Source of the DNA: DSPP01 sp964607165
GTDB taxonomy: Bacteria > Zixibacteria > MSB-5A5 > DSPP01
DNA length: 64,000 bases
Direction of reading: 5' to 3'
NCBI GenBank assembly: GCA_964607165.1
Contig: CAZSIT010000001.1
Location: forward strand, 1 to 64,000
In this document: positions 52,354 to 60,709 of the stretch, piece after piece
Numbering within the stretch: the first letter of the stretch is position 1
Layout of the letters: every line of letters begins with the position of its first letter
The notes under the pieces: model-generated
Told to the model about the DNA's origin: nothing
Database searches by the model: none
The model's input: the letters and a program-made list of their open reading frames with translations, nothing else
Program-made: the position numbers and the translations under genes

Positions 52354-53424
52354 ATGCGGAAGTACGCAAAGGAAAGCAGCTGGGCGGAATTAACCTTTTT
52401 GGTTATCGCCCTGCTTTTCGTTCTAAATGGCTGCGGCGGGAGCGCCAGCGGGGATGACACCCAAAAAATGGTATACGGTTCACCAGAATCCAAGCTTTCA
52501 ATGGAACCGGTTTCCGGCCCCTTATATGAGGGAACGGCCTTATCGATTGCGCCAGAGGTCAAGCCGGTGCCGAACGCCACCGAACACCACGTACGGATTG
52601 ACGTCAACCACGCCGATGTCCAAGTGAACGATACCATCAAGTTCACCGGCTGGCTTTTCGGCGGAACCTACCCCGGCCCGGTGTTGCACGTCCGCCAAGG
52701 AGACAAGGTTTATTTCAAAATGACCAACCGTTCCAACGAAACGGTCGGCATCTCCCCCCCTTCTCCGCACTCGATTGACTTTCATGCGGCGATGGTAAAC
52801 CCCAAGGACAAATATCGCGAGGTCATTCCGGGCGCCACCATCGAGTTCGAATGGACCGCCAACTATCCGGGGGTCTATATGTACCATTGCGGCTCGCCGG
52901 CCATTTTGCAGCATATGATTTACGGAATGGTCGGGATGACTATCGTGGAGCCGAAAGACGGCTATCCGACCAAAGTGGATCGGGAATATGCTCTCTTCCA
53001 GTCGGAGTTTTATCTGGCCAAACTGAAATCGGGAATGTATGTCACCGATATGGTCACCGCCAAAAAGAAAGAGCCGATGTTCGTCTGTTTTAATGGCAAG
53101 CCGTTTCAATACGTTAAGAACCCGTTGAGGGCCAAGGCGGGTGAGCGGGTTCGCCTTTATGTTCTCAATGCCGGACCCTGCGGAACCTCCAGCTTCCACG
53201 TGGTTGGAACGCTCTTTGACCGGGTCTGGATGGAAGGGAATCCCCGAAACGAAATGCGCGGAGTGGCCACGGTTATGCTGCCTTCCTCCGGTGCAACAAT
53301 CGTGGAGTTTGTAGTGCCGGAAAAAGGCATCTACACTTTCGTTGACCACGAATTTGCCGACGTGGAGGCGGGTGCCGCCGGCCTCATCGACGCTTCTGAA
53401 GATGCCGTGGCGGTGAATAAATAA
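52354..53424 (+). CDS. Copper nitrite reductase lipoprotein (AniA/NirK-like)
   Basis: About 356 residues from ATG 52354 (GAAAGGAG), giving a lipobox VLNGC. An in-frame ATG at 52285 with AGGAGG would add 23 residues before the signal. Two cupredoxin domains hold the ligand set of copper nitrite reductase: type 1 His139, Cys179, His187 and Met192; type 2 His144, His178 and His332; catalytic Asp142 and His282 (HSIDFH, YHCG, SFHVVG, VDHEFADVE). The C-x7-H spacing equals that of AniA, which is also a lipoprotein. It would reduce nitrite to NO in the periplasm or at the outer membrane. Confidence 0.82.
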   Translation: MRKYAKESSWAELTFLVIALLFVLNGCGGSASGDDTQKMVYGSPESKLSMEPVSGPLYEGTALSIAPEVKPVPNATEHHVRIDVNHADVQVNDTIKFTGWLFGGTYPGPVLHVRQGDKVYFKMTNRSNETVGISPPSPHSIDFHAAMVNPKDKYREVIPGATIEFEWTANYPGVYMYHCGSPAILQHMIYGMVGMTIVEPKDGYPTKVDREYALFQSEFYLAKLKSGMYVTDMVTAKKKEPMFVCFNGKPFQYVKNPLRAKAGERVRLYVLNAGPCGTSSFHVVGTLFDRVWMEGNPRNEMRGVATVMLPSSGATIVEFVVPEKGIYTFVDHEFADVEAGAAGLIDASEDAVAVNK

Positions 53425-53439
53425 CCGGGGAGCGATGAA

Positions 53440-53943
53440 ATGAACCGTTTTCTGGTCATCCTAATGGCCGGCCTTTTGGGGATGGCTCCGGCAGCTTTTT
53501 CCGGTGCCGCTCCAAAAGGGACGGTTTATTTCTTTTTGGGCTCGCTTTGCCCCTGCACGGATGCCCACAAACATTCCATAATGGAGTTGATGTCTCTGTC
53601 TCCCCAAAAAGGGATTAAGCTGGTGGCTGTCTTTCCTAACAAAGGAGAGTCGGAAGAACTGGTGGAGCATTTTTTCAAGGGGGTCGGGTTTAAAATGACA
53701 TACATCATCGACTCCACCAACCGGCTCGTAAAAAAGTTCGGCGCCAAGAAGACACCAGAGGTTTTTCTGGTCGACTCAAAAGGAAAAGTTGTTTATTCCG
53801 GGCCTATTGACGACTCGGTAGAGAATCTGGGCCGGGTAAAAAACGCTTATTTGAAAAACGGCGTTTTGGATTTGGCCGAGGGACGGCCAGTAGCCATTCC
53901 CCGGGCCGAAGGGAGCGGCTGCTGGATTGTGCTAAATAGATGA
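53440..53943 (+). CDS. Exported redoxin-like protein with CPC motif
   Basis: The 167-residue protein has a signal peptide (FLVILMAGLLGMAPAAFSG) and a thioredoxin-like fold of the TlpA/AhpC type (GTVYFFLGSLCPCTDAHKH; KTPEVFLVDSKGKVVYSG). The active site reads Cys37-Pro-Cys39, not CxxC, which resembles Sco-like copper-handling proteins as much as reductants. It lies 15 bp after the nitrite reductase gene and may load copper or keep its thiols reduced. Confidence 0.75.
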   Translation: MNRFLVILMAGLLGMAPAAFSGAAPKGTVYFFLGSLCPCTDAHKHSIMELMSLSPQKGIKLVAVFPNKGESEELVEHFFKGVGFKMTYIIDSTNRLVKKFGAKKTPEVFLVDSKGKVVYSGPIDDSVENLGRVKNAYLKNGVLDLAEGRPVAIPRAEGSGCWIVLNR

Positions 53944-53961
53944 AGCCACTATTTGTCAAGT

Positions 53962-53990
53962 TTGACAGCGCCAGAAACCGCTCCTATATT
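53962..53990 (+). promoter_or_regulatory. Sigma70-type promoter of the aconitase gene
   Basis: TTGACA (53962-53967), a 17-bp spacer and TATATT (53985-53990), 66 bp before the ATG. Confidence 0.82.
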
Positions 53991-54055
53991 CGCCAGCGAG
54001 TTGTTTTTTAGAGTTGGCAAAAATAGCGTATTGAAAAGAAAGGGAAAGGATTAAA

Positions 54056-55978
54056 ATGCCAGCCCAAAGTATCGCACAGAAAATAATTTCCTCCCACCTG
54101 GTAGATGGCCAGATGACGCCGGGAGAAGAAATCGCCATCAAAATCGACCAGAACCTGCTGCAGGATGCCACCGGCACAATGGCCTGGCTGGAGTTTGAGG
54201 CCTTAAACGTGCCGCGGGTTAAGCCCCGTTTGGTGGTCAGCTACGTGGACCACAATATGCTCCAGGAGGGGTTTGAAAACCCGGATGACCATCTTTTTCT
54301 GCAGACGATGTCGGCCAAATACGGCGCCTATTTCTCCCGACCCGGCAACGGCATTTCGCACCAGGCTCACTTGGAGCGGTTTGACGTTCCCGGGGAGACC
54401 CTTCTTGGGGCCGATAGCCACACCACGATGGCCGGGGCCTTGGCGATGCTGGCCATCGGCGCCGGCGGCTTTGAAGTTGCCGCTACGATGGCCGGGGAGC
54501 CGTACCCTTTCCGGATGCCGCAAGTTGTGCGGGTTACGCTAAGCGGTGATCTGCCACCCTGGGTTTCGGCCAAGGATGTCATCCTCGAACTTTTGCGCCG
54601 CTATACGGTCAAGGGCGGCGTCGGAAAGATTTATGAGTATGCCGGGCCGGGTTTGAAAAATCTGACCGTGCCCCAACGCTCCACCATCGCCAATATGGGC
54701 GCCGAGTTGGGGTTGACCAGTTCGATTTTTCCCTCCGAAGAGCAGGCCATGGCCTTTCTCAAAGCGCAAAAGCGGGAGAAGGACTTCAAGCCGCTGGTCG
54801 CTGATGACGGAGCCACTTACGACGACGAAATCGAGGTGGATTTGTCCAAATTGGAGCCGCTCATCGCCAAGCCGCATTCGCCGGACAACGTCGTACCGGT
54901 TAGTGAAATCGCGGGAACTCCGGTGCGGCAGGTGGCGGTCGGCAGCTCGGTCAATTCCTCCTTTGTCGATTTGATGACCATCGCCGAAATAATGAAAGGG
55001 AAAAAAGTTCACCCCGGCTTGCATATGACCGTTTCCCCCGGTTCGCGGCAGGTGCTTATGATGTTCACTTTGGCAGGCGGGCTGGCTTCGGTCATCGCCG
55101 CTGGCGCAAGGGGGCTGGAAGTGGCCTGCGGTCCTTGCATCGGAATGGGTATGGCACCACCGACCGGAGGCAATTCGGTGCGCACTTTCCCCCGCAACTT
55201 CCCGGGCCGCTCCGGCACGGCGGATGACCGGGTCTATTTGTGCAGTCCAGAAGTGGCGGCGGCCACAGCCATCAACGGCGTCATCACCGACCCGCGCAGT
55301 TTGGGTGTGCCGCCGAAAATTGAAATGCCGAAGGAATTTATCATCGATGATTCCGGCTTTCTGCCCCCCGCGAAGGCCGGGGACAAAGTCGAAATCATCC
55401 GCGGCCCGAACATTCAACGGTTGCCTTTATCCCAGCCGGTGGCGGAAAACATCGCGGGCGTGGTTTTAATCAAGCTTAAAGACAATATCTCCACTGACGA
55501 GATTATGCCGGCGGGGGCGAAGATTTTACCGTTGCGCTCCAACATTCCGGCCATTGCCGAATATGTTTTCCACTACGTTGACCCAACCTTTCCAGCCCGG
55601 GCCAAAGAAAAAGGGCCAGGCATCATCGTCGCCGGGGAAAATTATGGCCAGGGCTCTTCCCGCGAGCATGCCGCTTTAGCCCCGATGTATCTGGGCGTCC
55701 GCGCCGTCGTCGCCGGCTCCTTTGCCCGGATTCACCACGACAATTTGATAAACTTCGGACTTCTGCCTCTGCGCTTTACTCGGCCAGAAGATTACGACAT
55801 ATTTGCGCAGGATGACAAAATTGAACTCGTCGGCGTCCGCACCTCCCTGAAAGAGAAAAAGCCGATTAAAATTCGCAATCTGACCAAAAGCAAAGAAGCC
55901 GAGCTGAAATACGGGCTTACCGACCGGCAAATCGAAATTCTTCTGGCGGGTGGATTGGTGAATCATCTGAAAAGATAG
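54056..55978 (+). CDS. Aconitate hydratase, Aquifex type
   Basis: The 640-residue enzyme interconverts citrate and isocitrate in the TCA cycle. Cluster and active-site motifs are present: GADSHTTMAGALAMLAIGAGG, ACGPCIGMGMAPPTG with two Fe-S cysteines, and NYGQGSSREHAALAPMYLG in the C-terminal swivel domain. The length matches the short monomeric aconitase group found in Aquifex and many candidate phyla. An AAGGATT-type site precedes the ATG. It has its own promoter. Confidence 0.94.
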   Translation: MPAQSIAQKIISSHLVDGQMTPGEEIAIKIDQNLLQDATGTMAWLEFEALNVPRVKPRLVVSYVDHNMLQEGFENPDDHLFLQTMSAKYGAYFSRPGNGISHQAHLERFDVPGETLLGADSHTTMAGALAMLAIGAGGFEVAATMAGEPYPFRMPQVVRVTLSGDLPPWVSAKDVILELLRRYTVKGGVGKIYEYAGPGLKNLTVPQRSTIANMGAELGLTSSIFPSEEQAMAFLKAQKREKDFKPLVADDGATYDDEIEVDLSKLEPLIAKPHSPDNVVPVSEIAGTPVRQVAVGSSVNSSFVDLMTIAEIMKGKKVHPGLHMTVSPGSRQVLMMFTLAGGLASVIAAGARGLEVACGPCIGMGMAPPTGGNSVRTFPRNFPGRSGTADDRVYLCSPEVAAATAINGVITDPRSLGVPPKIEMPKEFIIDDSGFLPPAKAGDKVEIIRGPNIQRLPLSQPVAENIAGVVLIKLKDNISTDEIMPAGAKILPLRSNIPAIAEYVFHYVDPTFPARAKEKGPGIIVAGENYGQGSSREHAALAPMYLGVRAVVAGSFARIHHDNLINFGLLPLRFTRPEDYDIFAQDDKIELVGVRTSLKEKKPIKIRNLTKSKEAELKYGLTDRQIEILLAGGLVNHLKR

Positions 55979-55984
55979 CTGTGT

Positions 55985-56365
55985 ATGGCTGAAAACTTTT
56001 TGGAGAGGATTCATTTCCCATTCATGAACAGAAGCTTTCCCTATTTGAAGAAAGAGCTGCACGTTTTAATAGTCGCCTTTGGAGTTGCCTCTTTCATTAT
56101 TGGAGGTGTTATGAGTTGCGATGGCACTACCTCCGTAAAGCTAATTGTCGTTGAGGGCCCGACCAAAGTGCTGGCGAAACCGGAGTGTTCCTCTTCTGAA
56201 AGAGAAAAAGTAATTGCCGTCCTGAAAAAGGGAGAAAGAGCCCAAGTCATTGGTGTCGAATATCCAAAGGCTTGCATGGTTTATAAAATCAAACTTGCTG
56301 ATGGTCGTTTTGGCTATGTGACACATGGAGATGAATTTAGAGAGGTTAAGGGCCCAAAAAAATAA
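55985..56365 (+). CDS. SH3-like small lipoprotein or anchored protein
   Basis: Up to 126 residues. A later ATG at 56024 would give a cleaner signal peptide with cysteine after VMS (FIIGGVMSCDG). The remainder looks like a bacterial SH3 domain (GPTKVLAKP, VIAVLKKGERAQVIG, DGRFGYVTHGDEF). Function unknown. It begins 6 bp after the aconitase stop, so it may be read through. No clear ribosome binding site is seen at either start. Confidence 0.6.
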   Translation: MAENFLERIHFPFMNRSFPYLKKELHVLIVAFGVASFIIGGVMSCDGTTSVKLIVVEGPTKVLAKPECSSSEREKVIAVLKKGERAQVIGVEYPKACMVYKIKLADGRFGYVTHGDEFREVKGPKK

Positions 56366-56441
56366 ATCCTGTCTACTCCCCTTTAAGGTTTGGACAGGTA
56401 TGACTGGATTAAGAAGGTGAATGCATCTCGGAGAATAAAGA

Positions 56442-57884
56442 ATGCCCAAGTTTAGAATAGAAAAAGATTCTCTCGGAGAATTGAAAGTCCTGGCGAATGC
56501 CTACTACGGCATTTTTACCGAGCGGGCGCGCAAAAATTTCAAGCTGACCGGCAAAACTACTCACCCGGTTTTGATAAAATCCTACGCCATCGTCAAACAG
56601 GCGGCGGCGGAAGCGAATTTGAAACTGGGGCGGCTGCAGCCGAAAATCGCCCGTGCCATCATCCAGGCCGCCAAAGAAGTGCAGAGCGGGAAATTCAACA
56701 ATCAATTTCTCATCGATATGATTCAAGCCGGTGCCGGCACCCCGCAGCATATGAACACCAACGAAGTCATCGCCAACCGCGCTATCGAAATTCTGGGCGG
56801 CGAAAAAGGGGACTACACGCTGGTCAATCCGAATGACCACGTCAATTTAGGGCAGTCCTCCAATGACGTTACCCCAACGGCGGTGCGGATTGCCGTTCGA
56901 TTTTTGCTGGTTGACTTCTTGAAGGAATTGAAATTGCTCGAAGATGCTTTTGAGGCCAAAGCCAAGCAGTTTGCTAACATTGTCAAAATTGGCCGGACCC
57001 ATCTGCAGGATGCCGTTCCCATCCGGCTGGGGCAGGAATTTGACGCTTTCCGCGAAACCGTCTTGCGCGGGCGGCTGCTCATCGAACAGGCCGCCGATAT
57101 GCTTTTGGAACTGGGCTTGGGCGGAACCGCCGTCGGCACCGGCATCAACTCCGACAAGCGCTATCCCGACCTAGCGGCGAAGAGCATCGCCCGCATCACC
57201 GGTTTTAAGTTTCACACCTCCAAAAATCCGGTTTATATGTCCCAATCAATGACCGTTTTTGGCATTTTGGCGGCAAGGCTGAAACTTCACGCGCTGGAGA
57301 TGATAAAAATCTCCAACGATTTGATGTTGATGTCCAGCGGGCCGAAGGGAGGTCTGAAAGAACTCGACCTGCCGGACGTGGAGCCGGGCAGCTCGATTAT
57401 GCCGGGGAAAATCAACCCCTCCATCGTCGAACCGTACAAAATGGTCTGCCTGCAGGTCTCCGGTTTGTCCGATGTGGTGCTTTCCACGCTTTCAGAGGGA
57501 AATTTACAATTGAACGTCTGGACGCCTTTGATTGCCTACGATTTCATCGAAGGAATTCCGCTTTTCACCAAAGGCACCAAAATGTTCCGCACCTATTGTG
57601 TTTCCGGGATCAAAGCCAACCGGAAGCGCATCGCCGAACTTTTGGACAATTCACTGGTGACCGCCACAGCGTTAACGCCCTATATCGGCTATCTGACCAC
57701 GGCTCTTTTGGTCAAGGAATCGCTCGCCACCGGAAAGCCGTTAAAAGTTCTGGCGGTCGAAAAAGGTCTTTTGGCAAAATCGGAACTGGACAAAATCCTC
57801 CGCCCCGCCGCTTTGACCGAACCGGTGCCGATTGATAAAAAACTGCAAAGGAGGATTCAGGCGCGATTGAAGGCGAAAAAATGA
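56442..57884 (+). CDS. Aspartate ammonia-lyase / fumarase-family enzyme
   Basis: The 480-residue enzyme belongs to the aspartase/fumarase superfamily. Signatures are QAGAGTPQHMNTNEVIANRA, NLGQSSNDVTPTAVR, KIGRTHLQDAVPI and GSSIMPGKINPSI. QAGAGT and the overall length lean to aspartase (aspartate to fumarate plus ammonia), while GSSIMPGKINP is closer to fumarase; I call it aspartase with caution. Metabolically it would feed fumarate near aconitase. The next gene, an amino-acid-type PLP enzyme, lies 140 bp away. Confidence 0.85.
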   Translation: MPKFRIEKDSLGELKVLANAYYGIFTERARKNFKLTGKTTHPVLIKSYAIVKQAAAEANLKLGRLQPKIARAIIQAAKEVQSGKFNNQFLIDMIQAGAGTPQHMNTNEVIANRAIEILGGEKGDYTLVNPNDHVNLGQSSNDVTPTAVRIAVRFLLVDFLKELKLLEDAFEAKAKQFANIVKIGRTHLQDAVPIRLGQEFDAFRETVLRGRLLIEQAADMLLELGLGGTAVGTGINSDKRYPDLAAKSIARITGFKFHTSKNPVYMSQSMTVFGILAARLKLHALEMIKISNDLMLMSSGPKGGLKELDLPDVEPGSSIMPGKINPSIVEPYKMVCLQVSGLSDVVLSTLSEGNLQLNVWTPLIAYDFIEGIPLFTKGTKMFRTYCVSGIKANRKRIAELLDNSLVTATALTPYIGYLTTALLVKESLATGKPLKVLAVEKGLLAKSELDKILRPAALTEPVPIDKKLQRRIQARLKAKK

Positions 57885-57918
57885 AGCAAATGAGAAGTAA
57901 TCAAATGCCCCCGTTCAA

Positions 57919-58010
57919 CCCAGATTCCTCACTTCGTTCGGAATGACGGAATAAGTAGAAATGAAGCCACCCGACCCAGATTCTTCGCTTTGCTCAGAAT
58001 GACAGAAGAG
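57919..58010. repeat. Two tandem intergenic repeat units (CCCAGATTC...GAATGAC)
   Basis: Two similar ~36-bp units 56 bp apart start with CCCAGATTC at 57919 and 57975; each ends in a TTCGTTCGGAATGAC- or TTTGCTCAGAATGAC-type string. This short element is probably dispersed in the genome; its role is unknown. The gap contains no gene. Confidence 0.6.
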
Positions 58011-58024
58011 CTATTTTTGTTAGT

Positions 58025-59086
58025 ATGAAAATCGCCTACCCAAAAACCGTTTCGCTCGTTTTGGGCTCCACGCCGATCGAGCCTTTGAAGTCTTTGCCGG
58101 GCTGGCCGACCGGATTGAAAATTTTCCTCAAACGGGATGATTTGACCACCGTGGCGCTCTCTGGCAACAAGGCGCGGAAATTAGAATTCATTGCGACCGA
58201 TATCATTCGCAAAAAGGCGGATACGCTGGTCACCTGCGGCGGGATTCAGTCCAATCACGCCCGCGCCACGGCCATTCTGGCGGCGCAGATGGGGCTGAAG
58301 CCGTATCTGGTCCTGCGCGGCAGGCCGGACACCGAAGTGCAGGGAAATTTGTTTCTGGATAAGCTGGTCGGCTCCGAAATCAAGCACATCACCCCGGCGG
58401 AATACGAATATGTTGACCGGATTATGGAAGAAGAGGCCATAAAATTGTCTAACGCGGGTCGAAGGCCGTATATCATTCCGGAAGGAGCTTCGGGTGAACT
58501 GGGTTGCTGGGGATACATCAAAGCCACGGTTGAGATTTTGTCGCAATTGAAAACGATGAAATTGAAAGTGGATCGGGTGGTCTGCGCCATCGGCTCGGGC
58601 GGAACGTATGCCGGACTGTTTTTAGGAGCAAAAGCTTTTGGCTGGAAAGTTAAGATAACCGGCTTTAACGTTTGCTATACCGCCGATTATTTTAGAGAGC
58701 GGATTGGCAAATTGATAACCTCCTTCATCCAAAGATATCGCTGGAAGTTGAAAGTCGATTTGAATGAAATCGACATCATCGACGGCTATGTGGGCGATGG
58801 CTATGCCCGTTCCCGTCCCGTCGAGCGCGACCTGATTTCCGCCGTGGCGCAAAACCGGGGAATTATTTTGGATCCGGTTTACACCGGAAAAGCGCTGCTG
58901 GGAGTTTTGGAAGAGACGCGCAAAGGAAACATTGGAGCCAAGGAGAAAATTTTGTTTTTGCATTCCGGCGGGATTTACGGTTTGTTTCCGATTGCGGATT
59001 TGTTTTTTCCTTCGGCCATAGACAAGAAACCAAAGCCGCAGCCGGTTGCGGTGGAAAAGTTGGATTTATTTTCGGGAAAACCATAA
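58025..59086 (+). CDS. D-cysteine desulfhydrase / ACC deaminase-family PLP enzyme
   Basis: The 353-residue protein is a fold type II PLP enzyme. The PLP lysine is in LSGNKARKLEF, followed by GGIQSNHARATAILAAQMG and the phosphate-binding GSGGTYAG. D-cysteine desulfhydrase converts D-cysteine to pyruvate, H2S and ammonia; ACC deaminase is a related activity. The sequence does not decide between them. The stop overlaps the sirtuin start (ATAATG). Confidence 0.87.
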   Translation: MKIAYPKTVSLVLGSTPIEPLKSLPGWPTGLKIFLKRDDLTTVALSGNKARKLEFIATDIIRKKADTLVTCGGIQSNHARATAILAAQMGLKPYLVLRGRPDTEVQGNLFLDKLVGSEIKHITPAEYEYVDRIMEEEAIKLSNAGRRPYIIPEGASGELGCWGYIKATVEILSQLKTMKLKVDRVVCAIGSGGTYAGLFLGAKAFGWKVKITGFNVCYTADYFRERIGKLITSFIQRYRWKLKVDLNEIDIIDGYVGDGYARSRPVERDLISAVAQNRGIILDPVYTGKALLGVLEETRKGNIGAKEKILFLHSGGIYGLFPIADLFFPSAIDKKPKPQPVAVEKLDLFSGKP

Positions 59087-59823
59087 TGCCTGACATTGAG
59101 GTTCTAAACAAGCTCGTTTCCAAACTAAAGACTTGCCAGCGGGTAGTGGCTTTAACCGGGGCTGGGATTTCGGCTGAATCGGGCCTGCCCACTTTTCGGG
59201 GAGATGGCGGGCTCTGGAAAAAACATAAAGCCGAGGACTTGGCTTCCATTGAGGGTTTTTTGCAAAAGCCGGACGTGGTCTGGGAGTGGTATGAATACCG
59301 CCGCTCCATCTACGCTCAAGCCCAGCCGAACGCCGGGCATCTGGCTTTGGTCGATTTTGAAAAGATTTTTCCGGAGTTCACCTTAATCACCCAAAATACG
59401 GACGGTTTGCATAGAATGGCAGGAAGCGAGAATATTTTAGAGCTTCACGGCTCGCTACGGCGTAATCGCTGTCATTCCTGCGGCAAACCGTACCCGGAAA
59501 AAGTAGAATCCAACGGCCAGGTGCCGCCCCATTGCGGTTGCGGGGGAATGCTGCGGCCGGACGTGGTCTGGTTTGGCGAGCCGCTTTCACCTTCCCTGCT
59601 GGATGAGGCGATGGAGACCTCTTCGCGGGCGGAGGTTTTCTTTTCCATCGGCACGTCCGCTCTGGTCCAGCCGGCGGCAACGCTACCTTTGCTGGCCAAG
59701 CGAAAAGGAGCGGTGTTGGTGGAAGTCAATGTAGAAGAGACTCCGCTTACTTCGCAGGCCGATTTTTTTCTGCGCGGGACTTCTTCGGAGTGGCTGGGTA
59801 AAATTAAAGAGAGGCTTGTATGA
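59086..59823 (+). CDS. NAD-dependent sirtuin deacylase, class III-like
   Basis: This 245-residue enzyme removes acyl groups from lysines using NAD. Motifs: GAGISAESGLPTFRG, TQNTDGLH, catalytic His121 in LELHGSLRR, zinc cysteines 129, 132, 150 and 152, and the VVWFGE end of the fold. The stretch WEWYEYRR has Tyr69 and Arg72 in the YxxR position that in SIRT5 and CobB binds succinyl or malonyl groups, so desuccinylase activity is likely. It overlaps the next gene by 4 bp. Confidence 0.92.
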   Translation: MPDIEVLNKLVSKLKTCQRVVALTGAGISAESGLPTFRGDGGLWKKHKAEDLASIEGFLQKPDVVWEWYEYRRSIYAQAQPNAGHLALVDFEKIFPEFTLITQNTDGLHRMAGSENILELHGSLRRNRCHSCGKPYPEKVESNGQVPPHCGCGGMLRPDVVWFGEPLSPSLLDEAMETSSRAEVFFSIGTSALVQPAATLPLLAKRKGAVLVEVNVEETPLTSQADFFLRGTSSEWLGKIKERLV

Positions 59824-60563
59824 ATGCCGAGAAGCAATTAGTCCAGCTAGAGCCGCAGGTTTCGAAGCAGCTTTCGCTATTTGTTGACCGCTTGAAATCG
59901 CTTTATTCTGAACGATTGATTGGAGTAATGCTCTTTGGTTCGGCGGCACGGGGGGCTTACGTTCCGAAAAAATCAAATTTGAATCTTCTGGTAGCACTGA
60001 ACAAAGTCGGCTCGCAAGAACTTCTGGATTATCGCAAAATCCGGCCGGACGTGGAAAAGCCTCCGTTTGTAGTGCCGCTTTTTTTGGACCCGGACTATGT
60101 GCGCTTTTCGGCGGACAGCTTTCCGCTCGAGTTTTTGGATATCCATTCGTTTCACGTTTTGCTTTTTGGAAAGAATATTTTGGAGCAGGTTGCCATCGAC
60201 CCCAAGCTTTTGCGCTTGCAGCTGGAGCGGGAGTTGAAAGGTAAATTGCTGCGGGCCAGGCAGGCCTTTTTGGAGACCAATGGCCTACCCGCTCGTCTGG
60301 CCGAAATTTTATCCCGCTCTTTTACCGCTTTGCGGGTGATTTTTTTTGGAATGGTTTACTTGAAAGAGAGCCGGATAGTGGCAGAGGCGGATGAATTGAT
60401 TCAAAAAGTGGGAAAGGATTTCGGTTTGGATACGGCCCGGCTTTTACAGGCCGGCCGGGCGCGAACGGGAGAATTGAAAGCTTCAGGGTCGGAGATGGAG
60501 AAGATATTTTTCGATTATCTCGAAGAGCTTGGCAAGCTCGCCGGAAAGCTGGATTTGATGTAA
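59820..60563 (+). CDS. Nucleotidyltransferase-fold protein with altered catalytic site
   Basis: The 247-residue protein has the nucleotidyltransferase glycine motif VMLFGSAARGAYVPKKSNLNLL (Gly40-Ser41), but the usual DxD is NxN (Asn53, Asn55), so nucleotidyl transfer is probably lost. The rest is helical (RQAFLETNGLPARLAEIL), as in HEPN-like or substrate-binding parts of such proteins. Start ATGA overlaps the sirtuin gene, suggesting a coupled role. Confidence 0.7.
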   Translation: MNAEKQLVQLEPQVSKQLSLFVDRLKSLYSERLIGVMLFGSAARGAYVPKKSNLNLLVALNKVGSQELLDYRKIRPDVEKPPFVVPLFLDPDYVRFSADSFPLEFLDIHSFHVLLFGKNILEQVAIDPKLLRLQLERELKGKLLRARQAFLETNGLPARLAEILSRSFTALRVIFFGMVYLKESRIVAEADELIQKVGKDFGLDTARLLQAGRARTGELKASGSEMEKIFFDYLEELGKLAGKLDLM

Positions 60564-60570
60564 AAGGGGG

Positions 60571-60598
60571 TTGTAAAAGCGATTTTTGGGTGTATATT
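60571..60598 (+). promoter_or_regulatory. Promoter of the TPR-TonB lipoprotein gene
   Basis: TTGTAA (60571-60576), a 16-bp spacer and TATATT (60593-60598), about 110 bp before the preferred start. Confidence 0.5.
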
Positions 60599-60709
60599 AA
60601 TTAGCAGAGAATGCGGTTTTAAGGGTCTCTCGAAGAGGTAAAAACAGCCGAAAGGAGGAAATAGGGAAGAAAAGTTTAATGCGTGGTTCGAGGTAAGGTG
60701 AAACATAAA

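Noticed and set aside
60679..60696. Five-codon frame ATG CGT GGT TCG AGG TAA upstream of the TPR-TonB gene
   Set aside because: Too short to support; Shine-Dalgarno spacing is poor.
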